Notes: a model not told the origin generated them from the sequence alone. Counted from the first letter of the stretch, positions 39,077-50,330 are shown. The stretch is DNA of 64,000 nt from Pseudomonas sp. PSE14 (GCF_029203285.1 NZ_CP115669.1:5208001-5272000), one strand, 5' to 3'. Made by a program: numbers and translations.

Positions 39077-40245
39077 CAGCGGCTCTCCCTGGTACGCATG
39101 TCACGCTGCTGCAGGTCGTTGGCCACCCGCGAACCGATGTCTTGCGCGCTGCTGGTCGTGCTCGGCGTACTGCTCGGGGTTGCCGAACCACGGCCGTCCA
39201 TCATCTTGTCCAACGGCAGGTAGATCAGGTTGTTCTGACCCTGCTGGCCGGTGACCAGCACCTTGCTGCTCTGGCTGAGGACATCCTGCATGGTATCCAG
39301 GTACAGACGCTGGCGAGTGACCTCCGGCGCCTTGTGGTACTCACTGGCCAGCTTGGTGAAGCGATCCGCCTCACCCTGGGCACGGGACACCACTTCATCG
39401 CGGTAGCCGTTGGCCTCCTCGATGATGCGCTGCGCCTGGCCACGGGCCTCGGGCACCACACCATTGGCGTAGGCTTCGGCTTGGTTCTTCTCGCGCTGCT
39501 CGTCCTCGCGGGCACGGATCACGTCGTCGAACGCTTCCTGCACCTCGCGCGGCGCGGCGGCGCTCTGGATGTTCACCTGGGTCACGGCGATGCCGGTCTT
39601 GTAGGTATCCATGAAACGCTGCAGACGCTCCCGCACCTCGGTGGCCATCTGCTCACGGCCTTCGGTGAGGATCTGGTCCATGGTGGTGGAGCCCGCCACG
39701 TGGCGCAGTGCGCTCTCGGTGGCGTGCTGCAGGCTGACTTCCGGCTGGTCGACGTTGAGCACGAAGTCCTGCAGGTTGCTGACCTTGTACTGCACGGTCA
39801 GCGGCACCTCGACGATGTTCTCGTCCTCGGTGAGCATCTGTCCCTGCTTGCTGTAGGCACGCTCGCGGGTGACGTTCTCCTGGAACTTCTTGTCGATCGG
39901 CGGGAAGTAGATGTTCAGGCCGGGGCCCACGGTCTCGTGGTACTTGCCGAAGCGCAGGATCACCGCCTGCTCCTGTTCGTCCACCACGTAAATGGCGTTG
40001 TACAGCCACAGCACGGCGAGGATGCCCAGGCCGATGCCGAACAGCCCCAGGCTGCCGCCCCTGCCGCCGCCACCGCCGGTGCCACTGCCACGCTTGGGCT
40101 TGCCGAAGATGCCGTTCAGGCTGTCCTGCAGCTTGCGGAAGGCTTCATCCAGATCAGGCGGGCCCTGGCGACCGCCACCACGGCGTCCACCCCAAGGGTC
40201 CTGATCGTTCTTGTTCGAGTTGTCACCCGGCTCGTTCCAAGCCAT
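39076..40245 (-). CDS. hflK: HflK, modulator of FtsH protease
   Basis: A 389-aa partner of HflC. The N-terminal cytoplasmic region is rich in Gly/Arg/Pro (DPWGGRRGGGRQGPPDLDEA), then a membrane helix (LGLFGIGLGILAVLWLYNAI) and a band-7/SPFH domain (YVVDEQEQAVILRFGKYHE). A Ser/Thr/Pro-rich tail follows. The start MAWNEPGDNS at 40245 has support from homologs recalled; an upstream frame to 40323 is not credible. It lies between hflX and hflC. Confidence 0.96.
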   Translation of the reverse strand: MAWNEPGDNSNKNDQDPWGGRRGGGRQGPPDLDEAFRKLQDSLNGIFGKPKRGSGTGGGGGRGGSLGLFGIGLGILAVLWLYNAIYVVDEQEQAVILRFGKYHETVGPGLNIYFPPIDKKFQENVTRERAYSKQGQMLTEDENIVEVPLTVQYKVSNLQDFVLNVDQPEVSLQHATESALRHVAGSTTMDQILTEGREQMATEVRERLQRFMDTYKTGIAVTQVNIQSAAAPREVQEAFDDVIRAREDEQREKNQAEAYANGVVPEARGQAQRIIEEANGYRDEVVSRAQGEADRFTKLASEYHKAPEVTRQRLYLDTMQDVLSQSSKVLVTGQQGQNNLIYLPLDKMMDGRGSATPSSTPSTTSSAQDIGSRVANDLQQRDMRTRESR

Positions 40246-40340
40246 AGCGCTCTCCATCTGATAACGCGAAAACGCGCCTACGGCGCGCCCACCCATGCTA
40301 CCGAATGCCCCCGCCGCTGCCAAAAGCAGCGTTCCAGGCT

Positions 40341-41642
40341 TTATTGCAAAGTGTGTTGCGCAATGAACTCCGCCGGCTGCCAGCCTTCGCGACTGACCAG
40401 GCGGTTCAACTCGACACGCGGCAGGCGAACCTGCAACACGGCGCGTCCTTGCTCGTCATGCCCCTCGGACTGTACCGCACCCAGCTCGAAGAACTGAGCA
40501 CGAAGTCGTCCCAGGCGCTGCGGAAGGCAGAGCGTTCCCACGAACATGTCCTCCCCCAGCAATTCGGCGATCGCCTCCTCCACCAACTCCAGCCCCAGCG
40601 AATCGCGCGCCGACACCCAGACCCGGACGGGCTTGCCGAGTTCGTCGCGCTGAATCATCGGCTGCATGTCCGGCAGCAGGTCGATCTTGTTGTACACCTC
40701 GAGCATCGGCAGCTCATTGGCGCCGATTTCCTGCAATACCGCCAGCACCTGCTCGATCTGCGCATCACGCTCCGGCTCGTGGGAGTCGATCACGTGCAGC
40801 AACAGGTCGGCATTGCTCGACTCTTCCAAGGTAGCCCGAAACGCCTCCACCAGCTTGTGCGGCAGGTGGCGAATGAAACCCACGGTGTCCGCCAGCACGA
40901 TCGGCCCCACGTCATCCAGTTCCAGGCGGCGCAAGGTCGGGTCGAGGGTGGCGAACAGCTGGTTGGCGGCATAGACCTCGGAAGTGGTCAGCGCGTTGAA
41001 CAGCGTGGATTTGCCGGCGTTGGTATAGCCGACCAGGGATACCGCAGGGATCTCCGCGCGACGGCGGCCGCGACGGGCCTGCTCACGCTGGCTGCGAACC
41101 TTCTCCAGGCGCGACTTGATCTGGCGGATGCGCCCACGCAGCAGACGGCGGTCGGTTTCCAGCTGGGTTTCACCCGGGCCACGCAGACCGATACCGCCCT
41201 TCTGGCGCTCAAGGTGAGTCCAGCCGCGCACCAGGCGGGTGCTCATGTGTTCGAGCTGGGCGAGCTCAACCTGCAACTTACCCTCGTGGGTACGCGCACG
41301 CTGGGCGAAGATATCGAGGATCAACCCTGTCCGGTCGAGCACGCGACATTCGAGCGCTCGCTCGAGGTTGCGCTCCTGACTCGGAGTGAGGGTGTGATTG
41401 AAGATGATCAGCTCGACCTTCTCGGCATGGACGAGGTCGTGCAACTCTTCGACCTTGCCGCTGCCGATCAGGTACTTGGCTGAAGGCTGGTGGCGCGAAA
41501 TGTTGACGAAAGCAACCGATTCCGCACCCGCCGAACGTGCCAGCTCCTGGAACTCCTGCGGGTCTTCGCGCGCCTCGGGGTCCTGACCTTCCAGATGGAC
41601 CAGAATGGCCCGTTCCCCACCACCCGGGCGCTCAAAGAACAA
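40341..41642 (-). CDS. hflX: Ribosome-associated GTPase HflX
   Basis: A 433-aa GTPase that splits stalled or heat-damaged 70S ribosomes. The N-terminal HflX domain (SAKYLIGSGKVEELHDLV) and the glycine-rich GIGLRGPGETQLETDRR linker precede the G domain with P-loop GYTNAGKST near residue 206 and DTVGFIRHLP switch II. The start is a TTG at 41642, giving MFFERPGGGERAILVHLEGQ as in P. aeruginosa from memory. It lies 12 bp after hfq, in the conserved hfq-hflX-hflK-hflC order. Confidence 0.95.
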   Translation of the reverse strand: MFFERPGGGERAILVHLEGQDPEAREDPQEFQELARSAGAESVAFVNISRHQPSAKYLIGSGKVEELHDLVHAEKVELIIFNHTLTPSQERNLERALECRVLDRTGLILDIFAQRARTHEGKLQVELAQLEHMSTRLVRGWTHLERQKGGIGLRGPGETQLETDRRLLRGRIRQIKSRLEKVRSQREQARRGRRRAEIPAVSLVGYTNAGKSTLFNALTTSEVYAANQLFATLDPTLRRLELDDVGPIVLADTVGFIRHLPHKLVEAFRATLEESSNADLLLHVIDSHEPERDAQIEQVLAVLQEIGANELPMLEVYNKIDLLPDMQPMIQRDELGKPVRVWVSARDSLGLELVEEAIAELLGEDMFVGTLCLPQRLGRLRAQFFELGAVQSEGHDEQGRAVLQVRLPRVELNRLVSREGWQPAEFIAQHTLQ

Positions 41643-41654
41643 GGCGGACTCCCG

Positions 41655-41936
<282 letters not shown>

Positions 41937-42008
41937 TTAGTAGTAGTGAATTTGGCTTAACGCCGTCCTGAACCCCAAGGATAGACGGCCGAAATTAAGG
42001 TCTCGAGC

Positions 42009-42974
42009 CTATATGGAGACCGCCTCAAGGTATTTCAAGGCACGCGGCAAATTGTCGCTTGCCTGGCTGTCCAACCAGTGTAGATGGCTCCAGCTACGCA
42101 GCCAGGTGAACTGGCGCTTCGCCAGTTGCCGCGTGGCGATGACGCCGCGCTCCACCATCTCAGCGTAGGACAGTTTGCCCTCGAGGTAATCCCATACCTG
42201 TCGGTAACCCACCGCCCGTATGGAAGGCAGCCCCGCATGCAAGTCATTTCTTGCGCGGAGGCGTTCGACCTCGGCGATGAAGCCCTGTTCCAGCATCTGG
42301 TCAAATCGTTGCGCGATACGCGCGTGCAGTACCTGTCGTTGCAGAGGCGCAATCGCCAGATGGGCGACAGTATACGGCAATTGCCCGCCGCCTTGCGCGC
42401 CGAAACCCGCATTTTCACTCGCTTGGCGCTGGCGATGTGCAGTCATGGACATACCGCTTACGCGGTACACCTCCAGTGCCCGAGTGAGGCGTTGCGGGTC
42501 GTTCGGATGGATGCGCGCGGCCGACTCCGGGTCTACTCGCGCCAGCTCCGCGTGCAGGGCGCCCCAGCCTTCGGCCTCGGCCCAGGCTTCCAGTTCGGCG
42601 CGCACCGCAGGGTCGGCGCTGGGCATGTCGGCCAGGCCTTCCAGTAATGCCTTGAAATACAACATGGTGCCGCCGACCAGCAGCGGGATCTTCCCGGCTG
42701 CGGTGATCTCGGCCATCGCCGCCAGGGCGTCGGCGCGGAATTCCGCCGCCGAGTAGGCTTCGCTGGGGTCGCGGATGTCGATCAGGCGGTGCGGAAACTC
42801 GGCCAGCACCTCACGCGAGGGTTTGGCGGTGCCAATGTCCATATCGCGGTAGATCAGCGCCGAATCCACGCTGATCAGCTCCACCGGCAACAGGCGCGCC
42901 AGCTCCAGCGCCAGGTCGGTCTTGCCGGCGGCGGTGGGGCCCATGAGGAAAATCGCGGGAGGCAGGGAGGACAT
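42009..42974 (-). CDS. miaA: tRNA dimethylallyltransferase MiaA
   Basis: A 321-aa enzyme adding a dimethylallyl group to A37 of tRNAs reading UNN codons. The P-loop GPTAAGKTD is at residues 12-20; [17 protein letters not shown] and the substrate-loop [18 protein letters not shown] are family signatures. Typical length. It lies 98 bp after mutL and before hfq, the widely conserved mutL-miaA-hfq-hflX order. Confidence 0.97.
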   Translation of the reverse strand: MSSLPPAIFLMGPTAAGKTDLALELARLLPVELISVDSALIYRDMDIGTAKPSREVLAEFPHRLIDIRDPSEAYSAAEFRADALAAMAEITAAGKIPLLVGGTMLYFKALLEGLADMPSADPAVRAELEAWAEAEGWGALHAELARVDPESAARIHPNDPQRLTRALEVYRVSGMSMTAHRQRQASENAGFGAQGGGQLPYTVAHLAIAPLQRQVLHARIAQRFDQMLEQGFIAEVERLRARNDLHAGLPSIRAVGYRQVWDYLEGKLSYAEMVERGVIATRQLAKRQFTWLRSWSHLHWLDSQASDNLPRALKYLEAVSI

Positions 42975-43072
42975 CGGGGGCTCGTTATGACGTACTGCTG
43001 GTTATTGCGCGCTGCTGAATCGTTTGGCGCACAGTTTACTGCAGAAAGCTGAACGTCACCTTACGGGATTTA

Positions 43073-44983
43073 TCAGCGGCCCCGCAGGAACAGCTTGTCC
43101 AGTTCGTCGAGCCCCAGTTGCGTCCAGGTCGGGCGACCGTGGTTGCACTGGCCGCTGCGCTCGGTGATTTCCATATCACGCAGCAGACCATTCATCTCCG
43201 GCACGGTCAGCCGGCGGTTGGCGCGCACGGCGCCGTGGCAGGCCATGGTGCCAAGCAACTCGTTGAGGTGCGCCTGGATGCGGTCGCTGGTGCCGTACTC
43301 CAGCAGATCGGCGAGCACATCGCGCACCAGCTGGGTGGCCTCCGCCTGCTTGAGCAGCGCCGGAATCTGGCGGATCGCCAGGGTTTCCGGGCCGAGCCGC
43401 TGCAGTTCGAAGCCCAGTTTGGAGAACCAACTGCCGTGTTCCTCGGCGCAATCCGCCTCGCGCTCGCTGACGGCGATGGACTCCGGCACCAGCAGCGGCT
43501 GGCCGCGCAGGCCTTCGCTAGCCATGGCGGTCTTCAGGCGCTCGTAGGTGATGCGCTCGTGGGCGGCATGCATGTCCACGAGAACCAGCCCATGGGCGTT
43601 CTCGGCGAGGATATAGATGCCTTTGAGCTGGGCCAGGGCGTAGCCCAGCGGCGGCACGTCCTGGCTGCTTTCCGGCAGCGCCTGCGGCGGCTGGTCGGGC
43701 AGCGGCGCGAAGTAGGCCTTGTAGGCACCCTGGGCTTCCTGGATCGGCGGCATCTCCGGGCGCGACTGCGAATAGCTGTAGCCACCACCGCCCGAACCAC
43801 CAGAGCCGCCCGAGGACGGGCTGGGCTGCCAGGCACGCGCGGCGGCCGGAGCTTCCAGCACGGTTTCCGACAGGCGCATTTCGCCCTGCGGACCGAACTC
43901 GCCAGCGGCGGCGCCAGTGGGGCGCGGCACGGTCAGGGTGGTGGCGCCCGGCGGCGCCAGCTGGTCGTCCGGTCGCACTTCGGCCAGCGCCCGGTGCAGG
44001 GTGCCGTAGAGGAAGTCGTGGACCATGCGGCTATCGCGGAAACGCACTTCGTGCTTGGTCGGGTGCACGTTGACGTCCACCACCGACGGATCGACCTCGA
44101 AGAACAGCACGAAGGTCGGATGACGGCCGTTGTACAGCACGTCGCGATAAGCCTGGCGCACCGCGTGGGCGACCAGCTTGTCGCGCACCATGCGGCCATT
44201 CACATAGAAGTACTGCAGGTCCGGCTGGCTGCGGGAGAAGGTCGGCAGGCCGACCCAGCCCCACAGGTGCAGGCCGTTTCGTTCGACCTCGATGGGCATG
44301 GCCTGCTCGAGGAAACCGGAACTGCACACGGCGCCCACGCGGCGGGCGCGGGACGCTTCGTCCTTCGCCTCGTGCAGCGAGAGGATGGTCTTGCCGTTGT
44401 GGCGCAGGTGGAAAGCCACGTCGAAGCGGGCCAGGGCCAGGCGCTTGATGACTTCCTGCAGGTGATCGAATTCGGTCTTCTCGGCACGCAGGAACTTGCG
44501 CCGCGCGGGAGTATTGAAGAACAGGTCTCGCACTTCGATGCTGGTGCCCACCGGATGGGCCGCCGGCTTCACGGTGGACTCCATGTCGCGGCCCTCGACC
44601 TCGACCTGCCAGGCCTGTTCGGCATCGGCGGTACGGGACGTCAGGGTCAGACGCGATACAGAGCTGATCGAAGCCAGCGCTTCGCCACGGAAACCCAGGC
44701 TCATCACCCGTTCCAGGTCTTCCAGTTCGCGGATCTTGCTGGTGGCGTGGCGCGCCAGGGCCAGCGGCAGGTCCTCGGCAGGAATGCCGCTGCCGTCGTC
44801 ACGCACCCGCAGCAGCTTCACACCACCCTGCTCGACCTCGACGTCGATGCGCTTGGCGCCAGCGTCGAGGCAGTTTTCCAGCAGCTCTTTGATGACCGAG
44901 GCGGGTCGCTCGACCACCTCGCCAGCGGCAATCTGGTTAGCCAGCCGCGGGGTCAGCAGCTGGATACGGCGCACATCACTCAT
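43073..44983 (-). CDS. mutL: DNA mismatch repair protein MutL
   Basis: A 636-aa GHKL ATPase linking MutS recognition to excision. Motif [21 protein letters not shown], motif [11 protein letters not shown] and motif [16 protein letters not shown] lie in the first ~110 residues. A disordered Ser/Gly/Pro linker (around 385-450) precedes the C-terminal dimerisation domain. As expected in a lineage without MutH, the C-terminal half would carry nuclease activity; a [12 protein letters not shown] motif (the DQHAAHERxxYE-type endonuclease site) is visible. Its ATG overlaps the amiB stop. Confidence 0.97.
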   Translation of the reverse strand: MSDVRRIQLLTPRLANQIAAGEVVERPASVIKELLENCLDAGAKRIDVEVEQGGVKLLRVRDDGSGIPAEDLPLALARHATSKIRELEDLERVMSLGFRGEALASISSVSRLTLTSRTADAEQAWQVEVEGRDMESTVKPAAHPVGTSIEVRDLFFNTPARRKFLRAEKTEFDHLQEVIKRLALARFDVAFHLRHNGKTILSLHEAKDEASRARRVGAVCSSGFLEQAMPIEVERNGLHLWGWVGLPTFSRSQPDLQYFYVNGRMVRDKLVAHAVRQAYRDVLYNGRHPTFVLFFEVDPSVVDVNVHPTKHEVRFRDSRMVHDFLYGTLHRALAEVRPDDQLAPPGATTLTVPRPTGAAAGEFGPQGEMRLSETVLEAPAAARAWQPSPSSGGSGGSGGGGYSYSQSRPEMPPIQEAQGAYKAYFAPLPDQPPQALPESSQDVPPLGYALAQLKGIYILAENAHGLVLVDMHAAHERITYERLKTAMASEGLRGQPLLVPESIAVSEREADCAEEHGSWFSKLGFELQRLGPETLAIRQIPALLKQAEATQLVRDVLADLLEYGTSDRIQAHLNELLGTMACHGAVRANRRLTVPEMNGLLRDMEITERSGQCNHGRPTWTQLGLDELDKLFLRGR

Positions 44984-46422
44984 TGCTGCGACGCCAGGGA
45001 GGTGCCCGGAATTTTCAGCACCTGGCCGATCTTCAGCTCATCGCTCTTGAGCGAATTGGCGCTGCGGATCGAGGCCGTGCTGACATCAAAGCGACTGGCA
45101 ACCATCGCCAGGCTGTCACCACTGCGCACGACGTACTCACGCGGGCCGGTGGGGAGCTGGCCGCCATCGCGCAGCGAGGCGATGTAGGTGCCCGGCGGTG
45201 GCGTCTGCACGAAGTACTGGCGAACACCGCCGGCAATGGAGCGCGCCAGGGCCTGCTGGTGCGAGGCGCTGGAGAGCTTCTGCGATTCATTGGGGTTGGA
45301 GATGAAACCGGTTTCCACCAGGATCGACGGGATGTCCGGGGACTTCAGCACCATGAAGCCGGCCTGTTCCACGCGCCGCTTGTGCAGCGAGGTCACCCGG
45401 CCGACGTTGGTCAGCACCTTGTGGCCAACGTCGAGGCTGGAGGACATGGTCGCGGTCATCGACAGGTCGAGCAGCACACCGGCGAGCATCTTGTCCTTGT
45501 CGTCCAGGTTCACGCCGCCGTCACCGCCGATCAGGTCGGAACGGTTTTCGCTGTCGGCCAGCCAGCGCGCAGTCTCGGAGGTCGCACCACGATCGGACAG
45601 GGCGAACACCGATGCACCGAAGGCGCTGCGGCTGGGCGCGGCGTCGGCGTGAATGGAGACGAACAGGTCGGCGCCCTTCTTGCGGGCGATGGCGGTACGC
45701 CCGCGCAGCGGGATGAAATAGTCGCCAGTGCGGGTCAGCTCCGCGCGGAAGCCTTTCATCTGGTTGATCTGGCGCTGCAGTTCACGGGCGATCGCCAGGG
45801 TGATGTTCTTCTCGTGCAGGCCATTCGGGCCGAGGGCTCCCGGGTCTTCACCGCCATGACCGGCGTCGATGGCGATGACGATGTCGCGCTTGCCGCCGCT
45901 GCTGGGCGCAGGAATCTTGGTCACCGACTGGACGGGGCTGACCGGCGCGGCGGGTACGTTCGGTGTCGGCGTGGCGGGAACGTCCGGCGCGATGTCGGCG
46001 CCCTGGTCGTACAGGTCGACGACCAGGCGGTTGCCGTATTGCTGGTTCGGCGCCAGCACGAAGCTCTTGGGTGTGACCGGGTTCTTCAGGTCCAGCACCA
46101 GGCGCAGGTCGGTGGGCGAGCGCTGGGCGGCGCGCACCGAGGTGATCGGCGTGTTATTGAGCTTGAGCTTGTCCAGCGCCGTGGACATCTGGGCGCCATT
46201 GATATCGACGACGATGCGGTTGGGCGCACTGAGCGTGAACAGGCTGTGCTGCACCGGCCCGGAAAGATCGAACACCAGCCGGGTGTTGTCTGGAGCCCGC
46301 CAGATGCGGACGCTCTTGATTTGCGTGGTGGCAAAAGCCTCGCCGGCAATCATTGCCAGCAAAACAGTCATCCCCGTAAACAACGCCCGCAGGCGCAACC
46401 CCCAACCCATCTTTTTTCTCAT
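44980..46422 (-). CDS. amiB: N-acetylmuramoyl-L-alanine amidase AmiB
   Basis: A 480-aa periplasmic zinc amidase that cleaves peptidoglycan during daughter-cell separation. A signal peptide ([20 protein letters not shown], then AFA) is followed by an AMIN domain (about 30-130, septal targeting), an Amidase_3 domain ([20 protein letters not shown], and a C-terminal [12 protein letters not shown]) and a C-terminal LysM domain ([16 protein letters not shown]). The ATG at 46422 overlaps the tsaE stop (ATGA). Activity is usually EnvC-dependent. Confidence 0.95.
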   Translation of the reverse strand: MRKKMGWGLRLRALFTGMTVLLAMIAGEAFATTQIKSVRIWRAPDNTRLVFDLSGPVQHSLFTLSAPNRIVVDINGAQMSTALDKLKLNNTPITSVRAAQRSPTDLRLVLDLKNPVTPKSFVLAPNQQYGNRLVVDLYDQGADIAPDVPATPTPNVPAAPVSPVQSVTKIPAPSSGGKRDIVIAIDAGHGGEDPGALGPNGLHEKNITLAIARELQRQINQMKGFRAELTRTGDYFIPLRGRTAIARKKGADLFVSIHADAAPSRSAFGASVFALSDRGATSETARWLADSENRSDLIGGDGGVNLDDKDKMLAGVLLDLSMTATMSSSLDVGHKVLTNVGRVTSLHKRRVEQAGFMVLKSPDIPSILVETGFISNPNESQKLSSASHQQALARSIAGGVRQYFVQTPPPGTYIASLRDGGQLPTGPREYVVRSGDSLAMVASRFDVSTASIRSANSLKSDELKIGQVLKIPGTSLASQQ

Positions 46423-46886
46423 GCTCCCGTGGCCAGGGCGGCACACCAGGCTTCGCCCCGCATACCTTGCGGCTTCAGGCGCAGCATGCGACCGCCCGCA
46501 TGGGGACTAATGGTAATGTCCATGTCGGCCTTTGGCAAAATGCCTGTGCCCCGTTCAGCCCATTCGATCAGGCACAGGGCATCCCCCTCGAAGTAGTCGC
46601 GGATGCCGAGGAACTCCAGCTCCTCCGGGTCGGCCAGGCGGTACAGGTCGAAGTGAAAGGCACGAATGTCGCCAATCTCGTAGGGCTCGACCAGGGTAAA
46701 GGTGGGGCTTTTCACCGCCCCGCCGTGGCCCAGCCCCCGCAGGATACCGCGCGACAGCGTGGTCTTGCCGGCGCCCAGGTCGCCGTGCAGATAGATCACC
46801 CCGCGCCCGCCGGTCGCCTCGGCGATACGGCGGCCAAGGTCGTACATGGCCTCTTCGCCTTCGGCGAACAGATTCAGTTCAGGCAT
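46419..46886 (-). CDS. tsaE: tRNA threonylcarbamoyladenosine biosynthesis protein TsaE
   Basis: A 155-aa P-loop ATPase needed with TsaB/TsaD for t6A37 formation. Walker A is HGDLGAGKTTLSRGIL at about residues 34-49, followed by SPTFTLVEPY and HFDLYRLADPEELEFLGI, both diagnostic. It overlaps nnrD by 13 bp and amiB by 4 bp, so the three are tightly coupled. Confidence 0.96.
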   Translation of the reverse strand: MPELNLFAEGEEAMYDLGRRIAEATGGRGVIYLHGDLGAGKTTLSRGILRGLGHGGAVKSPTFTLVEPYEIGDIRAFHFDLYRLADPEELEFLGIRDYFEGDALCLIEWAERGTGILPKADMDITISPHAGGRMLRLKPQGMRGEAWCAALATGA

Positions 46887-48376
46887 GGGCTGAGCTCCTC
46901 GAGCAACTGACGAACGGCAGGAATCATATCGGTGGCGGCCAGCCCCCGCCCCAGCGGACCGAGCGACTCGCCGGCGCAGGCGTGGAGCCAGACGGCCAGG
47001 CAGGCCGCATCATAAGCGGGCAGCCCCTGCGCCAGCAGCGCGCCGAGGATGCCGGAGAGCACATCGCCCAGCCCGGCGCCCGCCATGGCCGGATGGCCGT
47101 GGCTGCACAGCGCCAGCCGCCCGTCCGGAGCGGCGACCAGGCTGCCGACACCCTTGAGCACCACAACCGCCTGGTAACGCTGCGCCAGCGCATGGGCGGC
47201 TTTCGGCCGGTCGGCCTGGACTTCGGCGGTGGAGAGGCCAAGCAGTCGAGCCGCCTCGGCCGAATGCGGGGTCATCACCCAGTCGCCGGACGGGCGCGAA
47301 ACCAGGCCCTCCGCCAGCAGATTGAGGGCATCGGCATCCCAGACCTGAGTTCGCTCCAGGCTGGCCGCCGCACTGACCAGCACGCGCCCCCAGGCCTCGC
47401 GGCCAACGCCCGGCCCCACCACCAGCACGCTGGCCCGCTCGGCCAGGCGCAGCAGTTCGGCAGACGAGGAAACGCCGCGCGCCATCAGCTCCGGGCGACG
47501 GGCCAGGGCGGCGGGCACATGGGCTGCACGGGTAGCCAGGGACACCAGCCCGGCGCCGCAGCGCAGCGCGCTCTCGGCGGCCAGCAGGACCGCGCCACCC
47601 ATTCCGGTATCGCCGCCGATCACCAGCGCATGGCCGAACAGGCCCTTGTGCGCGGCCTTCGGGCGCGCAGCCAGACGCGGCAAGGAGGCAGGCGCGAGAC
47701 GGCGAGCAACGCAGTCATCGGGGATCAGCGCCGGCTCGGCGTCCAGGCCGTCGAATACCCATTCGCCGCACTGGTCCGGCCCGCTTGCGGTAAACAGCCC
47801 CACCTTGAGACCGATGAAGGTCACGGTCAGATCGGCGCGAACGGCGCAACCCAGCACCTGGCCGGTATCGGCACTGAGGCCGGAGGGGATATCCACCGCC
47901 AGAACCGGCAGGCCGCTGGCGTTGATCGCCGCGATGGCCGAGGCATAGGGCTCGCGCACCGTGCCACCGAGACCGGTACCGAGCAAGGCGTCGACCAGCA
48001 CGCCGCGCAGCTCGGAGCGATCGCTCCAGCCTTCGATATCCACACCCGCCGCACGCGCCTCGCCATGGGCGGAGGCGGCGTCGCCGGACAGGCGCGAGGT
48101 ATCCCCCACCGCCAGCACCCGCACGCGCCAGCCGGCGCGCAGGGCCAGGGCGGCGATCAGGTAGCCGTCGCCAGCGTTGTTGCCATGGCCGGCCAGCACG
48201 GTGATTTCACCCGCATCAGGCCAGCGCCGGCGCAAGGCGCGCCAGGCGGCATGGGCGGCGCGACGCATCAGTTCGAAGCCGGGGGTGCCGGCGGCGATCA
48301 GGCGTGCGTCGAGGTCGCGCACCTGTTGCGCGCTGTAAAGATTCAGGGGCAGATCGTCGTGGGGATGGGCAGTCAT
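46874..48376 (-). CDS. nnrD: Bifunctional NAD(P)H-hydrate epimerase / ADP-dependent NAD(P)H-hydrate dehydratase
   Basis: A 500-aa repair enzyme that returns damaged NAD(P)H hydrates to NAD(P)H. The N-terminal YjeF_N epimerase domain (LAGHGNNAGDGYLIAALALR; VDIPSGLSADTG) is followed by the C-terminal ribokinase-like dehydratase (KAAHKGLFGHALVIGGDTGM; HPAMAGAGLGDVLSGILGAL). It is the first gene of the nnrD-tsaE-amiB-mutL-miaA-hfq-hflX-hflK-hflC series and is divergent from queG. Typical length for the fused form (also called nnr/yjeF). Confidence 0.95.
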   Translation of the reverse strand: MTAHPHDDLPLNLYSAQQVRDLDARLIAAGTPGFELMRRAAHAAWRALRRRWPDAGEITVLAGHGNNAGDGYLIAALALRAGWRVRVLAVGDTSRLSGDAASAHGEARAAGVDIEGWSDRSELRGVLVDALLGTGLGGTVREPYASAIAAINASGLPVLAVDIPSGLSADTGQVLGCAVRADLTVTFIGLKVGLFTASGPDQCGEWVFDGLDAEPALIPDDCVARRLAPASLPRLAARPKAAHKGLFGHALVIGGDTGMGGAVLLAAESALRCGAGLVSLATRAAHVPAALARRPELMARGVSSSAELLRLAERASVLVVGPGVGREAWGRVLVSAAASLERTQVWDADALNLLAEGLVSRPSGDWVMTPHSAEAARLLGLSTAEVQADRPKAAHALAQRYQAVVVLKGVGSLVAAPDGRLALCSHGHPAMAGAGLGDVLSGILGALLAQGLPAYDAACLAVWLHACAGESLGPLGRGLAATDMIPAVRQLLEELSPCLN

Positions 48377-48501
48377 CGCTTTTCCGGGCGGCGGAATGTG
48401 TCGCCTTGGAGCCTGTTCCTAGCGCCGCCATGCCGACGCGCAGCAGTTTTCGAACGGACTCCTGGCGCGCGGACGGGCCGGCGCCGGCAAGGTCTGGCAG
48501 A

Positions 48502-48507
48502 ATTATA
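48502..48507 (-). promoter_or_regulatory. Candidate -10 element for nnrD
   Basis: The minus strand has a perfect TATAAT hexamer in the 160-bp nnrD/queG divergent gap, about 130 bp before the nnrD ATG. No good -35 hexamer is found at 16-18 bp, so activity is uncertain. Confidence 0.3.
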
Positions 48508-48536
48508 CCTACCCGGACTGCGCTTTCCCGCTCCCC

Positions 48537-49598
48537 ATGCACGATTCGACGCTCGACTATGAAGACCTCGCCCGCTCCATCAAGGACTGGGGGCGCGAAC
48601 TCGGCTTCCAGCAGGTCGGCATCGCCGGCCTCGACCTTGCAGAGCACGGCGCGCACCTGCAGCGCTGGCTGGAAGCGGGCTACCACGGCGAGATGGACTA
48701 TATGGGCGCCCACGGCAGCAAGCGCTGGCGGCCGGACGAACTGGTACCCGGCACGCTGCGGGTGATCTCGCTGCGCATGGACTACCTGCCCGGCGACACC
48801 CACATGGCGCAGGTACTGGGCAACCCGGAGAAGGCCTACGTCTCGCGCTACGCCCTGGGCCGCGACTATCACAAGCTGATCCGCAAGCGCCTGCAGCAGC
48901 TGGCCGAACGCATCCAGCAGAAGATCGGCCCGTTCGGCTTCCGCGCCTTCGTCGACAGCGCGCCGGTACTGGAGAAGGCCATCGCCGAGCAGTCCGGCCT
49001 GGGCTGGATCGGCAAGAACACCCTGGTGCTCAACCGCAAGGCCGGCAGCTACTTCTTCCTCGGCGAGCTGTTCACCGACCTGCCGTTGCCGATCGACCCG
49101 CCACACGGTACGGAACACTGCGGGCGCTGTTCGGCCTGCCTGGACATCTGCCCGACGGCGGCCTTCGTCGCACCCTATGTGCTGGACGCGCGGCGCTGCA
49201 TTTCCTACCTGACCATCGAGCTGAAAGGCGCGATCCCGGAAGATTTGCGCCCGCTGATCGGCAACCGCGTTTTCGGCTGCGACGATTGCCAGATGGTCTG
49301 CCCGTGGAACCGCTTCGCCCGCGCCACCGATCAGGGCGATTTCCAACCGCGCCACAGTCTGGACAACGCCGAGCTGGCGGAGCTGTTCCTGTGGACGGAG
49401 GAAGAATTCCTCAGCCGCACCGAAGGCTCACCGTTGCGGCGTGCCGGTTATGAACGCTGGCTGCGGAACCTGGCGGTGGGACTGGGCAACGCCCCCTCCA
49501 CGATTCCGGTGATCGAAGCGCTGAAGGCGCGACGGGAGTTCCCCTCGGAACTGGTGCGCGAACATGTGGAGTGGGCGCTGGGCCGGCACAACGTTTGA
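48537..49598 (+). CDS. queG: Epoxyqueuosine reductase QueG
   Basis: A 353-aa cobalamin-dependent reductase making queuosine from epoxyqueuosine in tRNA. Two [4Fe-4S] sets are present: CGRCSACLDICPTAAF at about residues 196-211 and CDDCQMVCPWN near 247-257. The N-terminal DUF1730 substrate domain is complete. It is divergent from nnrD, the usual arrangement in gamma-proteobacteria, and followed by a REPIN that separates it from convergent orn. Confidence 0.96.
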   Translation: MHDSTLDYEDLARSIKDWGRELGFQQVGIAGLDLAEHGAHLQRWLEAGYHGEMDYMGAHGSKRWRPDELVPGTLRVISLRMDYLPGDTHMAQVLGNPEKAYVSRYALGRDYHKLIRKRLQQLAERIQQKIGPFGFRAFVDSAPVLEKAIAEQSGLGWIGKNTLVLNRKAGSYFFLGELFTDLPLPIDPPHGTEHCGRCSACLDICPTAAFVAPYVLDARRCISYLTIELKGAIPEDLRPLIGNRVFGCDDCQMVCPWNRFARATDQGDFQPRHSLDNAELAELFLWTEEEFLSRTEGSPLRRAGYERWLRNLAVGLGNAPSTIPVIEALKARREFPSELVREHVEWALGRHNV

Positions 49599-49612
49599 TG
49601 CGAAGGCTTTTC

Positions 49613-49678
49613 GTAGGAGCGAGATTGCTCGCGAACAGCCCCGCAGCGGAGGTTGTTCGCGAGCAGGCTCGCTCCTAC
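49613..49678. repeat. REP doublet (REPIN) between queG and orn
   Basis: Left core GTAGGAGCGAGATTGCTCGC plus GAA (from 49613) and inverted right core at 49656-49678 each carry a single base change from the 5649 element (AGATTG; CAGGCT). A 20-bp loop joins them. Lying between two convergent stops, it can act as a bidirectional 3' barrier. Confidence 0.9.
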
Positions 49679-49698
49679 AAAGAGCAGAACTACGTCGG

Positions 49699-50241
49699 TC
49701 AGAGCTTGATGAAGTGCTCGCGGTAGTAACGCAGCTCGGCGATGGACTCGCGGATGTCGTCCAGGGCCAGGTGGGTGTTGCCTTTCTTGAAGCCATCACG
49801 CACCTGCGGGGCCCAGCGCGCGGCCAGTTCCTTGAGGGTGGAGACGTCCAGGTTGCGGTAGTGGAAGTAGCCTTCCAGCTTCGGCATGTGGCGGTAGAGG
49901 AAGCGGCGGTCCTGGCAGATGCTGTTGCCGCAGATCGGCGAGCTGCGCTTGGGCACCCACTTCTCCAGGAAGGCCAGGGTCATGGCTTCGGCCTCGGCGG
50001 CGGAGATGGTGCTTTCGCGCACGCGCTGGGTCAGGCCGGACTGGCCGTGCTGGCGGGTGTTCCACTCGTCCATGCCGGCGAGCAGCGCCTCGCTCTGGTG
50101 CACCGCGATCACCGGGCCTTCCTCGAGGATGTTGAGATTGCTGTCGGTGACGATGGTCGCCATCTCGATGATGACATCCTTGTCCGGGTCCAGACCGGTC
50201 ATTTCCAGGTCGATCCAGATCAGGTTCTGTGGGTTCTGCAT
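49699..50241 (-). CDS. orn: Oligoribonuclease
   Basis: A 180-aa DEDDh exoribonuclease that degrades 2-5-nt RNAs, including pGpG, the breakdown product of c-di-GMP. Catalytic residues are seen in [20 protein letters not shown] (DxE), [10 protein letters not shown], and [20 protein letters not shown]. It is relevant here because the window also encodes c-di-GMP proteins (nicD, fimX). Divergent from rsgA. Confidence 0.97.
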   Translation of the reverse strand: MQNPQNLIWIDLEMTGLDPDKDVIIEMATIVTDSNLNILEEGPVIAVHQSEALLAGMDEWNTRQHGQSGLTQRVRESTISAAEAEAMTLAFLEKWVPKRSSPICGNSICQDRRFLYRHMPKLEGYFHYRNLDVSTLKELAARWAPQVRDGFKKGNTHLALDDIRESIAELRYYREHFIKL

Positions 50242-50330
50242 GATGGGGCTCCTCAGCTCAGCCCTCTAGTTTAGCGGGAAGCGCACTCCTGCATGCTAAA
50301 CTGCGGCGCGATTTTCCCTGTGGATACCCT